Shown one piece after another: positions 36,799-46,534 of a stretch of DNA of 64,000 nt (positions are counted from its first letter, which is position 1; each line of letters starts with the position of its first letter). This DNA is from Flavobacterium frigoris PS1 (lineage in GTDB: Bacteria > Bacteroidota > Bacteroidia > Flavobacteriales > Flavobacteriaceae). The notes beneath the pieces were generated by a model that saw only the letters and a program-made list of their open reading frames with translations, was not told the origin of the DNA and did not search any database. The DNA lies in contig NZ_AHKF01000031.1 in assembly GCF_000252125.1 (NCBI RefSeq), positions 1 to 64,000 of the forward strand, read 5' to 3'. The position numbers were made by a program, and so were the translations under genes.

Positions 36799-39700
36799 AT
36801 GAAACAGTATAAAACCATAGTAGAATCAAACAATTTTATTGTTTTAGATAAATATACCAAGTATTCAGAGGTAAATGAGGCACCAGCAATTTATCAAACG
36901 GAAGCAGCTCTTGAAAAAGAATTTATTCAGGATTTAATCAATCAAGGTTATGAGAATCTTAACCTATCTACTAATGAAGCTATGCTGGCTAATGTGAGAA
37001 CACAACTTCAGTTTCTTAATGATATGGAGTTTTCACATAGCGAATGGGCTCGTTATGTGGAAGAGTATTTAGACAAATCAAGTGACAATATCTTAGATAA
37101 AACAAGAAAGTTACATGAAAATTATATTTACGATTTTGTATTTGATGATGGACACATCCAAAACATCTACCTCGTAGATAAAAAAAATATTACTCGCAAT
37201 AAAGTGCAAGTAATATCACAATTCGAACAAAAAGGGAGCCATTCAAATCGTTATGATGTAACTCTCTTAGTGAATGGCTTGCCATTGGTGCAAATAGAAT
37301 TAAAAAAACGTGGAGTGGCTATCCGTGAAGCATTTAACCAACTGCATCGATACAGTAAAGAAAGTTTTAATAGAGAAAATTCACTCTTTAAATATTTACA
37401 AATATTTGTAATATCAAATGGTACAGATAGTCGTTATTTTGCTAACACAGTTAAACGAGATAAAAACAGTTTCGATTTTACGATGAACTGGGCAAAAGCT
37501 GATAATTCTTTGATTAAGGATCTGAAAGACTTCACAACAACTTTTTTTGAAAAAAAAACGTTGTTAAATGTATTACTAACATATTCAGTTTTTGATACGA
37601 GTGATACACTGCTGATCATGAGACCTTATCAAATAGCGGCAACTGAAAGAATGTTGTGGAAAATTTCAAGTTCATTTCAATCGAAAATTTGGTCTAAAGT
37701 AGAAAGTGGTGGTTATATTTGGCACACCACAGGTTCAGGTAAAACGCTGACCAGTTTTAAAGCGGCTCGTTTAGCTACTGATTTAGATTTCATTGACAAA
37801 GTTTTCTTTGTAGTAGATCGTAAAGATTTGGACTTTCAAACAATGAAAGAATACCAAAGATTTTCGCCAGATAGCGTAAACGGTTCCGACAGTACCGCAG
37901 GTTTGAAGAGAAATATTGAAAAAGAGGACAATAAGATAATTGTTACAACCATTCAGAAACTAAACCACTTAATGAAAAGCGAAAGTGATTTAGCCATTTA
38001 TCAGAAACAAGTAGTATTCATCTTTGATGAAGCTCACCGCTCTCAGTTTGGTGAAGCGCAAAAGAACTTGAACAAAAAATTTAAAAAGTTTTATCAATTT
38101 GGTTTTACAGGAACTCCAATTTTTCCTGAAAATGCTTTAGGTGCAGAAACAACAGCAAGCGTATTTGGTCGCGAATTACATTCGTATGTAATTACAGATG
38201 CCATTAGGGATGAAAAAGTACTAAAATTCAAAGTAGATTATAATAATGTACAACCAAAGTTTAAAGGCTTTGAAACAGAAGTTGATGAGAAAAAATTAAC
38301 GGCTGCAGAAAACACAAAAGCTTTACTTCATCCTGCTCGAATCAAAGAGGTTTCGCAATACATTCTAAAGAATTATAGAATAAAAACACACAGAAATTAT
38401 GCAGGAAATCAAGGTTTTAATGCCATGTTTGCCGTAAGTAGTGTTCTAGCAGCAAAATGTTATTACGAGGAACTAAACCGTCTCCAAAAAGATACCGAAA
38501 AGCCTTTAAAAATTGCAACGATATTTTCTTTTGCAGCAAATGAAGAACAGAGTGCTATCGGGGAAATTCCTGATGAAAACTTTGAGCCTTCTGCTATGGA
38601 TAGCAGTGCAAAAGAATTTTTAACAGCTACAATACACGACTATAATGTAATGTTCAAAACTAGTTTTGGAGTGGAAAGTAAAGAATTTCAAAACTACTAT
38701 CGTGATCTTGCAAAACGTGTCAAGAGTAAAGAAGTTGACTTAATTATAGTAGTAGGTATGTTTCTTACTGGTTTTGATGCACCAACACTGAACACATTAT
38801 TTGTAGATAAGAATTTACGCTATCATGGTTTAATGCAAGCTTTTTCTCGCACAAACAGAATATATGATGCTACAAAAACCTTTGGAAACATTATTACTTT
38901 CAGAGATTTAGAAACAGCTACGGTTGATGCTATAACCTTATTTGGAGATAAAAACACTAAAAACGTAGTACTTGAAAAAAGCTACAAAGAATATTTAAAA
39001 GGTTTTACAGACATTGCAACAGGACATGCACGTAGAGGTTTCATAGATGTGGTAAATGACTTAAATGAAAACTTCCCAAATCCAGATGAAATTGTAACAG
39101 AAAAAGACAAAAAAGAATTCTCAAAACTCTTTGGCGAGTATTTACGAGTAGAAAACATACTACAGAACTACGATGAGTTCACCAACCTCAAAGCACTTCA
39201 AACGATAGATATAAAAGATACTGCAGCCCTTGAATCATTTAAAGAAGCTCACTTTGTAACAGACGAGGAATTAGCTACAATGCAAGAGATAAGCTTGCTA
39301 CCTGAACGAACAATTCAAGATTATCGCTCAACTTATAATGACATTCGTGATTGGTTTAGACGTGAGAAAAATGGCAAAGAAGCAGAACAATCAGATATTG
39401 ATTGGGATGATGTTGTATTTGAGATAGACTTGCTTAAATCTCAAGAAATAAATTTGGATTATATTCTTGAATTAATTTTTGAGCATAATAAAAAGAACAA
39501 AGACAAAGCTACTTTAATAGAAGAAATCCGTAGAGTGATTCGTGCAAGTATAGGTAATAGAGCAAAAGAAAGTTTAGTAGTCGATTTCATTAATGAAACA
39601 GACCTTGAAATTATTCAAGATAAAGCGAATGTTATAGACTCATTCTTCAAATATGCTCAGGAAAAACAGAAAAAAGAGGTTTCCGAATTAATTGTAGAGG

Positions 39701-39903
39701 AAAATTTAAATGAGGATGCAGCAAAACGGTACATTACAGCATCTTTAAAGCGTGAATTTGCGAATGAAAACGGTACTGAACTCAATAGTATTTTACCAAA
39801 AATGAGTCCTTTAAACCCTCAGTATTTGACAAAAAAACAAAGTGTGTTTCAAAAAATAGCCACTTTCGTAGAAAAATTTAAAGGTGTTGGTGGTCAGTTA
39901 TAA
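36799..39903 (+). CDS. hsdR: Type I restriction endonuclease subunit HsdR
   Basis: A 1034-aa DNA translocase and nuclease. The N-terminal PD-(D/E)xK domain shows the VQIELKKRG catalytic segment near residue 170. The SF2 helicase core has Walker A TTGSGKT near 310, DEAH near 409, a TGTPI motif and a GMFLTGFDAP plus QAFSRTNR helicase C part. A long C-terminal helical region binds the methylase core. It is full length and intact, 9 bp behind the prrC-like gene, and ends the operon. Confidence 0.96.
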   Translation: MKQYKTIVESNNFIVLDKYTKYSEVNEAPAIYQTEAALEKEFIQDLINQGYENLNLSTNEAMLANVRTQLQFLNDMEFSHSEWARYVEEYLDKSSDNILDKTRKLHENYIYDFVFDDGHIQNIYLVDKKNITRNKVQVISQFEQKGSHSNRYDVTLLVNGLPLVQIELKKRGVAIREAFNQLHRYSKESFNRENSLFKYLQIFVISNGTDSRYFANTVKRDKNSFDFTMNWAKADNSLIKDLKDFTTTFFEKKTLLNVLLTYSVFDTSDTLLIMRPYQIAATERMLWKISSSFQSKIWSKVESGGYIWHTTGSGKTLTSFKAARLATDLDFIDKVFFVVDRKDLDFQTMKEYQRFSPDSVNGSDSTAGLKRNIEKEDNKIIVTTIQKLNHLMKSESDLAIYQKQVVFIFDEAHRSQFGEAQKNLNKKFKKFYQFGFTGTPIFPENALGAETTASVFGRELHSYVITDAIRDEKVLKFKVDYNNVQPKFKGFETEVDEKKLTAAENTKALLHPARIKEVSQYILKNYRIKTHRNYAGNQGFNAMFAVSSVLAAKCYYEELNRLQKDTEKPLKIATIFSFAANEEQSAIGEIPDENFEPSAMDSSAKEFLTATIHDYNVMFKTSFGVESKEFQNYYRDLAKRVKSKEVDLIIVVGMFLTGFDAPTLNTLFVDKNLRYHGLMQAFSRTNRIYDATKTFGNIITFRDLETATVDAITLFGDKNTKNVVLEKSYKEYLKGFTDIATGHARRGFIDVVNDLNENFPNPDEIVTEKDKKEFSKLFGEYLRVENILQNYDEFTNLKALQTIDIKDTAALESFKEAHFVTDEELATMQEISLLPERTIQDYRSTYNDIRDWFRREKNGKEAEQSDIDWDDVVFEIDLLKSQEINLDYILELIFEHNKKNKDKATLIEEIRRVIRASIGNRAKESLVVDFINETDLEIIQDKANVIDSFFKYAQEKQKKEVSELIVEENLNEDAAKRYITASLKREFANENGTELNSILPKMSPLNPQYLTKKQSVFQKIATFVEKFKGVGGQL

Positions 39904-40051
39904 TTAAATTTTCAAAAAAACAGATTAAACAAAACATTCTGACAAGTATGTGTGTTCTAATTGATTTGAATACTGATTGAATATTTATCGTTATAATTAG
40001 ATATTTTTTGATTTTGAAGAGTGCGCAGAAAAAAAATGATAATTGGGGAGC

Positions 40052-40684
40052 TCACACAAACTCCCCAATATCAAAATCTTCCAAATCATTTTTATGCATA
40101 AAAGAAGAACCAGAATCCGTCTCTGAAGAAAGTGTACCGTCTAACAGCTTGGCTATTTTTTGAGAAGCATCTTCGATGGAATTTTCCAATAGGTCGAATA
40201 ATTCGGTTCCTTGTATTTTCTGAAGTAGGACTGTTGCTGTTTCCTTTTGAGAGGGTCTCATTTTCTCTTTTTTTAACAACGTTTTTACAGTGCTTAATTC
40301 TTCGAAGGTAACCCCTTGGGCAAAACCATTATCGCCATCGGATATTCCATAACTATTCCATTCTTCCTCCTCATTCTCAAAATCAGGTACATTTCCAAAA
40401 ACTTCATCCAGCTCTTCTTGTGGAATTTGTAATTCGACTTTATCTTCGTCGATTTCTATATCAAAATTATCATTAAAACGATCTTCTTTTTGCACTTGAC
40501 TGTCATTGGAATTCTTTGGCACAGCAAGGCTTCTTTGAGGCTTAGGCTGTCCCATAATATCAGGGAGACTTGAATTAACTCTCTCTTGTCTTGGCTGTTG
40601 ATCCTTATATTTTTTAATGACAATTTTATCCTTTGCCAAAAGGAAAATGACGATGAGCAAACAAATTACAATTACAGTTTCCAT
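40052..40684 (-). CDS. traD: Conjugal transfer protein TraD
   Basis: A 210-aa protein with an N-terminal membrane helix (METVIVICLLIVIFLLAK) and a long acidic, probably disordered C-terminal part rich in D and E. This matches the TraD proteins of Bacteroidota conjugative transposons. Its role is not established. The frame opens 27 codons upstream but overlaps the preceding gene, so the ATG at the membrane segment is used. It lies between the DUF3408 gene and the restriction cassette. Confidence 0.75.
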   Translation of the reverse strand: METVIVICLLIVIFLLAKDKIVIKKYKDQQPRQERVNSSLPDIMGQPKPQRSLAVPKNSNDSQVQKEDRFNDNFDIEIDEDKVELQIPQEELDEVFGNVPDFENEEEEWNSYGISDGDNGFAQGVTFEELSTVKTLLKKEKMRPSQKETATVLLQKIQGTELFDLLENSIEDASQKIAKLLDGTLSSETDSGSSFMHKNDLEDFDIGEFV

Positions 40685-40706
40685 TCTATTTAGTATTATA
40701 CATTGA

Positions 40707-41111
40707 TTAAAAAATCGGCTTGTTTCTCTCATTAAAAAATTCCTGGATTTCGGTTCCAAAATCATTAAAATGCTGTTCTAAAATGTTATCGATATAGGAA
40801 TACAATGTTGTTTTCTCTTCCCTTGTCAATTGAACAATCCGAAGGAGTCGTTCGTGGTATTCAGGTCTTATGTACACTACTTTTCCACTACGACCAGACG
40901 GATATCTGTTAGTGAGAAATATCTCTTCATAATTCCGTTTCTTTGGGGTGCTTATACGAGTTTTCTCCTTCGGCTTATTTTCGGTAGCTTCGACACTTTG
41001 GCTTGGGTTTTTATCATTGTTAACCGCTTCATCCCCACTCATAATATTCATGAGGTAATCTTCATCTACAACTGGTTTTTGAAAACGGTTGTGCTTTTTA
41101 TCAGATTCCAT
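40707..41111 (-). CDS. DUF3408 protein (TraC/TraB-like)
   Basis: A 134-aa protein. The N-terminal half is lysine-rich and probably unstructured. The C-terminal half (about residues 78-128) carries the DUF3408 signature with IRPEYHERLLRIVQL and ILEQHF, a ribbon-helix-helix-like fold common to regulatory proteins next to traA. It lies 12 bp behind traA and 22 bp before traD, in one operon. Confidence 0.8.
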   Translation of the reverse strand: MESDKKHNRFQKPVVDEDYLMNIMSGDEAVNNDKNPSQSVEATENKPKEKTRISTPKKRNYEEIFLTNRYPSGRSGKVVYIRPEYHERLLRIVQLTREEKTTLYSYIDNILEQHFNDFGTEIQEFFNERNKPIF

Positions 41112-41123
41112 ACAAGAAAAGAT

Positions 41124-41891
41124 TTAAGGGTTTATGATTTTGAGAAATTCATTTACAAAAAGATCCAGTTTAGTTATCTTCATCAAATTAGGCTCAGCAG
41201 GAAGCAAGCTAGATCTAAAAATATAATTACTAGTATCATCCGTTTCCTTGCGAAAACGCTTACTATCCATTATTCTTGACTCCATTATAGAAAGCCCCAG
41301 TTCTTCTATTACACCTTGATAGGCTTTATACAAACTAGTCTTTTCCCTCCTATCTACTTGATTCCAAAACAACCAAAATTTTAAGTTCTTGTTGCCTCCA
41401 TCTGTTTCTGGAAGTTGTAGAAATGCTTTGGCAAATCCCAAAGTGCTTTCTACTACCAATCGGTCGGCAGTAATGGGAGAAAAGATAAAGTCCATTGCTT
41501 TTAATGTGGTCAGAACGCCCTTGGTGTTGGCAGTTCCTGGAAGATCAAACAAAATAATATTCCAATCACTATTGGACTGATCTATATATTCTGACGCCTT
41601 TTCTAGCGCATTCTCGGCCTTACAACGAATGACCGGAAATGCTTTTTTATCAATCGTCTGAAACTGCTTCATAGCCGCTCTCTTATGATGTTCATTTTGC
41701 ATCACCGTTTTAAGATCTCTATCTCTCATATTGCTGAGACTATGCTGCGGAAAATCACAGTCCAACACCAGTACATTAAATCCCAATCGATAATGAAGCA
41801 CACTAGCCAACAAAGTTGTCATTGTAGATTTCCCTACTCCACCCTTTTGGGTAGAGAAACTAATTTTTAAAGTTTTATTTATTGTTTCCAT
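41124..41891 (-). CDS. traA: ParA family ATPase TraA
   Basis: A 255-aa deviant Walker ATPase of the ParA/MinD family. The P-loop KGGVGKST is at residues 16-23, and the DLPGTANTKG segment forms the Walker B/A' region. It is the first gene of the traA-DUF3408-traD group. In this element family TraA is linked to mobilisation or partition. The upstream gap has three palindromes that may be its operators or centromere-like sites. Confidence 0.9.
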   Translation of the reverse strand: METINKTLKISFSTQKGGVGKSTMTTLLASVLHYRLGFNVLVLDCDFPQHSLSNMRDRDLKTVMQNEHHKRAAMKQFQTIDKKAFPVIRCKAENALEKASEYIDQSNSDWNIILFDLPGTANTKGVLTTLKAMDFIFSPITADRLVVESTLGFAKAFLQLPETDGGNKNLKFWLFWNQVDRREKTSLYKAYQGVIEELGLSIMESRIMDSKRFRKETDDTSNYIFRSSLLPAEPNLMKITKLDLFVNEFLKIINP

Positions 41892-41943
41892 TACTTATAA
41901 TTTTAAAGTTATCTATTTACTAAATTGTTTCGCTATATACCTT

Positions 41944-42102
41944 CTTGTATTTCTATACAAGGTTTTAACCTATTTATTTGCTTTAAATATGTACTTACCT
42001 ACAATTGTAGATTCATACAATTTCCAACAGCTATGTCTTGTTTATGGGTAATATGTACGCTCATTTGTTTTACTGCTTTTATGCTTTTATAGTTGTACAA
42101 CT
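41944..42102. promoter_or_regulatory. Three dyads upstream of traA
   Basis: CTTGTATTTCTATACAAG (41944-41961), CTACAATTGTAG (41999-42010) and AGTTGTACAACT (42091-42102). They share a TTGTA/TACAA core, as repeated operators or ParB-type sites would. Binding protein unknown. Confidence 0.4.
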
Positions 42103-42390
42103 GTATCGTTTTATACTTTACTATTTTACTAGATACTTGCTTACTCTTAAAACTTAGTATTTGTGTTTGAAGTTGGTTATAGAATTGTTTCTAAATATTC
42201 TTTTACAACTTCGAAACAAAGAAAGCTGGTAACTCCAAACCATCTCAGAACGATGAACTCATTGGCGTTCAAAGGCAATGTTTGGCAACACTTACTATTA
42301 CACCATTCTAAAAATCAATGATTTACTTTGTTATAGAAGTAAATAAATGAGAATATGAAAGGTCCAAATCTACATTTGAATAAGAACTGG

Positions 42391-42570
42391 AACGGCTTAA
42401 AGCCGTTTTTCCCTGCTTTATTAAATCTGTTCCGCCGACAGGCGGACGGATTATCTGTTCACCAGAACAGAGCAAGTTGTGTTTTGAGGCACCGGAAATG
42501 AATTCCGTGCCTCAAAACAACTTGCCGCCGCCGCGGGGCTAAAAACTCCCTCCGAAGTCGGGGTTTTCTA
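42391..42570 (+). other. Candidate origin of transfer (oriT) hairpin cluster
   Basis: Hairpins in order: AACGGCTT/AAGCCGTT (42391-42407), TCCGCC/GGCGGA (42431-42446), CTGTTC/GAACAG (42455-42470), a long GCAAGTTG...GAGGCAC stem (42472-42525), and an AAAACTCC/GGGGTTTT pair near 42541-42567. They lie directly before mobA and mobB, the usual oriT position. No nic site could be identified. Confidence 0.5.
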
Positions 42571-42585
42571 AAAATTAAAATTGGA

Positions 42586-43032
42586 ATGATGATGGAGAAT
42601 CAACAAAACAAAAAGCAACACAAAGGCGGTAGAAATCCTAAAAAGGATCCTAGCATCCACCGTTATGTTTTTCGACTAACAGACCAGGAAAATGCTAAAT
42701 TCCTTTCTCTTTTTGAAGCTTCAGGAGCGGATAATAAGGCGCTATTTATCACTTCTCTCTTATTTGAAAAGCAAATAAAAACGGTAAAAGTAGATCTAGC
42801 AGCAATGGATTATTACATGCGCTTAACCACTTTATACGGTCAATTTCGTGCTGCTGGCGTTAATTACAATCAAATTGTCAAGATATTGTATCGCAATTTT
42901 TCTGAAAAGAAAGCGGCAGCCTATCTCTTTAAATTGGAAAAACAAACGATCGAGTTGGCTCAATTATGTCGTGCCATAACGCAATTAACAGCAGAGTTTG
43001 AAGTAAAACATTTGAAAAAAGAAGAAAAATGA
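42586..43032 (+). CDS. mobA: Relaxosome accessory protein MobA
   Basis: A 148-aa basic protein with the mobilisation-protein pattern: a lysine-rich start, RYVFRLTDQENAKF (ribbon-helix-helix-like) and a C-terminal helical part with FRAAGVNYNQIVK, typical of proteins that help the relaxase bind oriT. Three successive ATG codons leave the exact start open by two residues. It overlaps mobB by 4 bp (ATGA). Confidence 0.85.
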   Translation: MMMENQQNKKQHKGGRNPKKDPSIHRYVFRLTDQENAKFLSLFEASGADNKALFITSLLFEKQIKTVKVDLAAMDYYMRLTTLYGQFRAAGVNYNQIVKILYRNFSEKKAAAYLFKLEKQTIELAQLCRAITQLTAEFEVKHLKKEEK

Positions 43033-44345
43033 TAGCAAAAATTGGTCGTGGAGCAAATATTATTGGCGCACTTTCTTATAACCAATTAAAAGTAAATCAA
43101 GAAAATGGATCAGTTTTATCAACTCATAGAATAAGAGAAACGGTCAATGGAGAGTTTACTGTTAACCAATTATATAGTTCCTTCGAACCGTATTTAATGG
43201 CAAACAAGCGAACAGAAAAACCTGTTTTGCATATTTCTCTTAACCCAAACCCAAAAGATAGCGTAAGTGATGAAGACTTTAAAAAAATCGCACAAGACTA
43301 TATGGAACTTATGGGCTATGGAGACCAGCCTTATGTGGTTTTTAAGCATACCGATATTGAACGAACCCACATTCATATCGTTTCGACCTGCGTTGATCGT
43401 TACGGTAAAAAGCTATCTGATTCCTATGAAAAATTACGTTCCATGAATGCCTGCCGTGCATTGGAACAAAAATATCAATTACTCGCTGCAACTGAAAAGA
43501 ATCAAAATCCGAAGGAAGTAATTTTTAAACCTGTTGATTACAAAGAAGCCAATGTAAAAAGTCAAATAGCATCGGTAATTCGACATCTGCCTAAGTATTA
43601 CCAGTATCAAAGTTTAGGAGCTTATAATGCGCTACTTTCACTTTTTAATATTACCGCTGAGCAAATAACAGGTGAATTACAAGGTCAGTCTAAACAAGGA
43701 CTTGTTTATTTTGCACTAAATGAAAAAGGAGAAAAGGTAACGAATCCTTTCAAATCCTCTCTTTTTGGAAAGCTGGCTGGCACGGAAAGTTTGCAAAAGC
43801 ATTTCGAACATTCTAAAGAGAAAATGAAAACAGCACCTGCTAAAGAAATCCTGAAAAATTCGATAGAGGTTACCATGCATACCACGAATAATGAAACTGA
43901 TTTTAAGAAGCAACTAGTCGATCAGGGAATTAACACCTTTGTTCGAAGAAATGATCAAGGTCGTATATACGGAATTACTTTTATTGACCATGAATCGCGC
44001 ACTGTTTGGAATGGATCCCAACTAAGCAAAAATTTATCTGCCAACGTTTTTAATGATTTATGGAAAAATGAAGGGACTCAAAAAGTTCAGAATGAGAGAC
44101 AGAAAACCAAAACAATTTCGTCCACAGCTAGTAAAAATGAATCCTCACCAGAAACAGAAAAACCACATGCTCATTTTGATTTTCTTAATGGAAATGACTC
44201 AACCCATTCTAATACTGATTTCGGACTTATAGAAAGCCTTGCAAATTTATTGCCAATTACTCAAGGTGAAGATTATGAAGAACAAGTATTCGCGAATCAA
44301 ATAAAGAGAAGGACAAAACGCAACAATCAACGAGGCAAGAAATAG
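43029..44345 (+). CDS. mobB: Relaxase / mobilisation nuclease MobB
   Basis: A 438-aa relaxase. The N-terminal domain has the start MIAKIGRGANIIGALSYN and histidines H68 (LHISLNP) and H114/H116 (THIHIVS), which form the metal-binding HUH centre, with Y97 or nearby tyrosines as candidate nucleophiles. The C-terminal third is charged and less conserved. It nicks oriT and leads the strand into the recipient. It is coupled to mobA. Confidence 0.93.
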   Translation: MIAKIGRGANIIGALSYNQLKVNQENGSVLSTHRIRETVNGEFTVNQLYSSFEPYLMANKRTEKPVLHISLNPNPKDSVSDEDFKKIAQDYMELMGYGDQPYVVFKHTDIERTHIHIVSTCVDRYGKKLSDSYEKLRSMNACRALEQKYQLLAATEKNQNPKEVIFKPVDYKEANVKSQIASVIRHLPKYYQYQSLGAYNALLSLFNITAEQITGELQGQSKQGLVYFALNEKGEKVTNPFKSSLFGKLAGTESLQKHFEHSKEKMKTAPAKEILKNSIEVTMHTTNNETDFKKQLVDQGINTFVRRNDQGRIYGITFIDHESRTVWNGSQLSKNLSANVFNDLWKNEGTQKVQNERQKTKTISSTASKNESSPETEKPHAHFDFLNGNDSTHSNTDFGLIESLANLLPITQGEDYEEQVFANQIKRRTKRNNQRGKK

Positions 44346-44439
44346 TTTAGCGAGACAACCAACGCCAACGGAAGTCAATTGACTTAGATTCTTTAACGTT
44401 CGATTTACTTTCGCTCGTTACATTTTTAACTTTTCAATT

Positions 44440-46440
44440 ATGCAAGGAGAAGACGATTTAAGAGGACTCGCCAAAATAATGGCTTTCATGCGCGCTGTAA
44501 GTATACTTCTAGTACTCATGCACTTTTACTGGTTTTGTTATAGTTTTTTCTTAGAAAAGGGCTGGACGTTACAAGTCATTAACAAGATCCTAGGCAATTT
44601 TCAACGGACTGCAAGTCTATTCTCTCACACCATATACACCAAGATTTTTGCTTTGGTATTGTTAGCATTAAGTTGTTTAGGAACGAAAGGAGTTAAAAAC
44701 GAAAAAATTAGTTGGTCGAAAATATCCATTGCCTTAGTCATGGGATTTATACTCTTCTTTCTCAACACACCATTACTAAAGTTGTCTGCTGGTACAGCGA
44801 TTTCTTTATACATATTTACTACTTCAGCGGGCTACATTTCGTTAATGATGGCTGGAGTCTGGATCAGTCGACTACTGCGTACCAATCTTATGAGCGATGT
44901 TTTTAATAATGAAAATGAAAGTTTCATGCAAGAAACCAAATTGATGCAAAATGAATATTCTGTTAATCTGCCAACCAAATTTTATTACAAAGGCAAATGG
45001 AATGAAGGATGGATTAATGTGGTAAATCCATTTAGAGCATCCATCGTTTTAGGAACACCTGGATCTGGAAAAAGTTATGCCATAATAAACAACTATATCA
45101 AGCAGCATATCGAAAAAGGATTTTCAATGTACATCTATGATTTCAAATTCGATGATCTTTCCACCATTGCGTATAATCATTTACTAAAACATTCCGAAAA
45201 CTATACCGTTAAGCCAAAATTCTATATCATCAACTTTGACGATCCTAGTAGAAGCCATCGTTGCAATCCCATCAATCCAGATTTTATGACAGACATCTCA
45301 GATGCTTATGAATCTGCCTATACTATCATGTTGAATCTTAACCGCAGTTGGATACAAAAACAAGGCGATTTCTTTGTGGAATCTCCCATTATATTACTAG
45401 CCGCTATTATCTGGTTTCTGAAAATTTATGATAATGGAAAGTATTGTACGTTTCCACATGCCATTGAATTACTCAACAAGAAATATGTTGATGTTTTCAC
45501 CATCCTTACTTCCTACCCTGATCTCGAAAATTATTTATCTCCGTTTATGGATGCTTGGCAAGGTGGCGCACAAGATCAATTGCAAGGACAAATCGCTTCC
45601 GCAAAAATTCCGTTGTCTCGAATGATTTCACCTCAACTTTATTGGGTGATGACTGGAGATGACTTTTCGTTGGACATCAATAATCCGGATGAACCTAAAA
45701 TTCTTTGTGTGGGAAACAATACCGATCGGCAAAATATTTATTCTGCTGCCTTGGGTTTGTACAATTCCAGGATCATAAAATTAATCAATAAGAAGGGGAA
45801 ATTAAAAAGTTCGGTGATAATTGATGAGTTGCCAACGATCTACTTTAGAGGACTGGATAATTTGATTGCCACAGCTAGAAGTAATAAAGTAGCGGTATGT
45901 TTGGGATTTCAAGATTATTCGCAATTGACTCGTGATTATGGTGATAAGGAAAGTAAGGTTATCCAAAATACGGTGGGTAACATCTTTAGTGGTCAGGTTG
46001 TGGGAGAAACGGCCAAAAGCTTATCCGAACGGTTTGGTAAAGTATTACAGAAACGCCAAAGTTTAACCATCAACCGAAATGATAAATCCACCTCAATATC
46101 TACACAACTAGACAGTTTGATACCAGCATCAAAAATCTCCACGCTTACGCAAGGAGTGTTTGTGGGAGCTGTTTCAGATAATTTTGACGAACGTATTGAA
46201 CAGAAAATTTTTCATTCTGAAATTGTAGTCGATAATAGCAAAGTAGCTAGTGAAACCAAAGCTTATAAAAAGATACCTGAGGTCCTCTCTTTCGTTGATG
46301 AAAATGGTGCCGATAAAATGAAAACCGAAATAGAGGCTAATTACAGACAAGTAAAACGTGATATAGTTCTAATAATCGAAAGTGAATTGGAACGTATCAA
46401 AAATGATCCTGATTTGCAGCATTTGGTGCAAGAGGGATGA
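44440..46440 (+). CDS. mobC: Type IV coupling protein MobC (VirD4/TraG-like)
   Basis: A 666-aa coupling ATPase with four N-terminal hydrophobic segments (between about residues 18 and 145), Walker A GTPGSGKS near 204, Walker B VIIDELPT near 465, and a long C-terminal domain. It brings the relaxase-DNA complex to the secretion channel. It lies 94 bp after mobB and is the last mob gene. The hipBA pair follows immediately. Confidence 0.94.
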   Translation: MQGEDDLRGLAKIMAFMRAVSILLVLMHFYWFCYSFFLEKGWTLQVINKILGNFQRTASLFSHTIYTKIFALVLLALSCLGTKGVKNEKISWSKISIALVMGFILFFLNTPLLKLSAGTAISLYIFTTSAGYISLMMAGVWISRLLRTNLMSDVFNNENESFMQETKLMQNEYSVNLPTKFYYKGKWNEGWINVVNPFRASIVLGTPGSGKSYAIINNYIKQHIEKGFSMYIYDFKFDDLSTIAYNHLLKHSENYTVKPKFYIINFDDPSRSHRCNPINPDFMTDISDAYESAYTIMLNLNRSWIQKQGDFFVESPIILLAAIIWFLKIYDNGKYCTFPHAIELLNKKYVDVFTILTSYPDLENYLSPFMDAWQGGAQDQLQGQIASAKIPLSRMISPQLYWVMTGDDFSLDINNPDEPKILCVGNNTDRQNIYSAALGLYNSRIIKLINKKGKLKSSVIIDELPTIYFRGLDNLIATARSNKVAVCLGFQDYSQLTRDYGDKESKVIQNTVGNIFSGQVVGETAKSLSERFGKVLQKRQSLTINRNDKSTSISTQLDSLIPASKISTLTQGVFVGAVSDNFDERIEQKIFHSEIVVDNSKVASETKAYKKIPEVLSFVDENGADKMKTEIEANYRQVKRDIVLIIESELERIKNDPDLQHLVQEG

Positions 46441-46478
46441 AATAAATGTCCGTAAATAGAAGAAATCTCTATTAAATG

Positions 46479-46525
46479 TTTGTTATTATGTACATATTTG
46501 CTATTTTTGTTCATATTAACGAACA
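46479..46525 (+). promoter_or_regulatory. hipBA promoter with overlapping operator
   Basis: TTTG (46479-46482), a 19-bp spacer, then TATTTTTG (46502-46509), a full consensus match. A TGTTC-N8-GAACA dyad (46508-46525) covers the end of the -7 box and the start site, as expected for autorepression by the HTH antitoxin. Confidence 0.65.
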
Positions 46526-46534
46526 TTGTTACAA

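Larger units (their letters stand above)
41892..42585. other. 694-bp gap between traA and mobA, rich in palindromes
   Basis: No gene seen. The half next to traA is AT-rich with three dyads (see 41944-42102). The half next to mobA carries several strong hairpins (see 42391-42570) and is richer in G and C than its surroundings. The gap separates the leftward traA group from the rightward mob operon, the usual place for promoters and the transfer origin. Confidence 0.6.
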
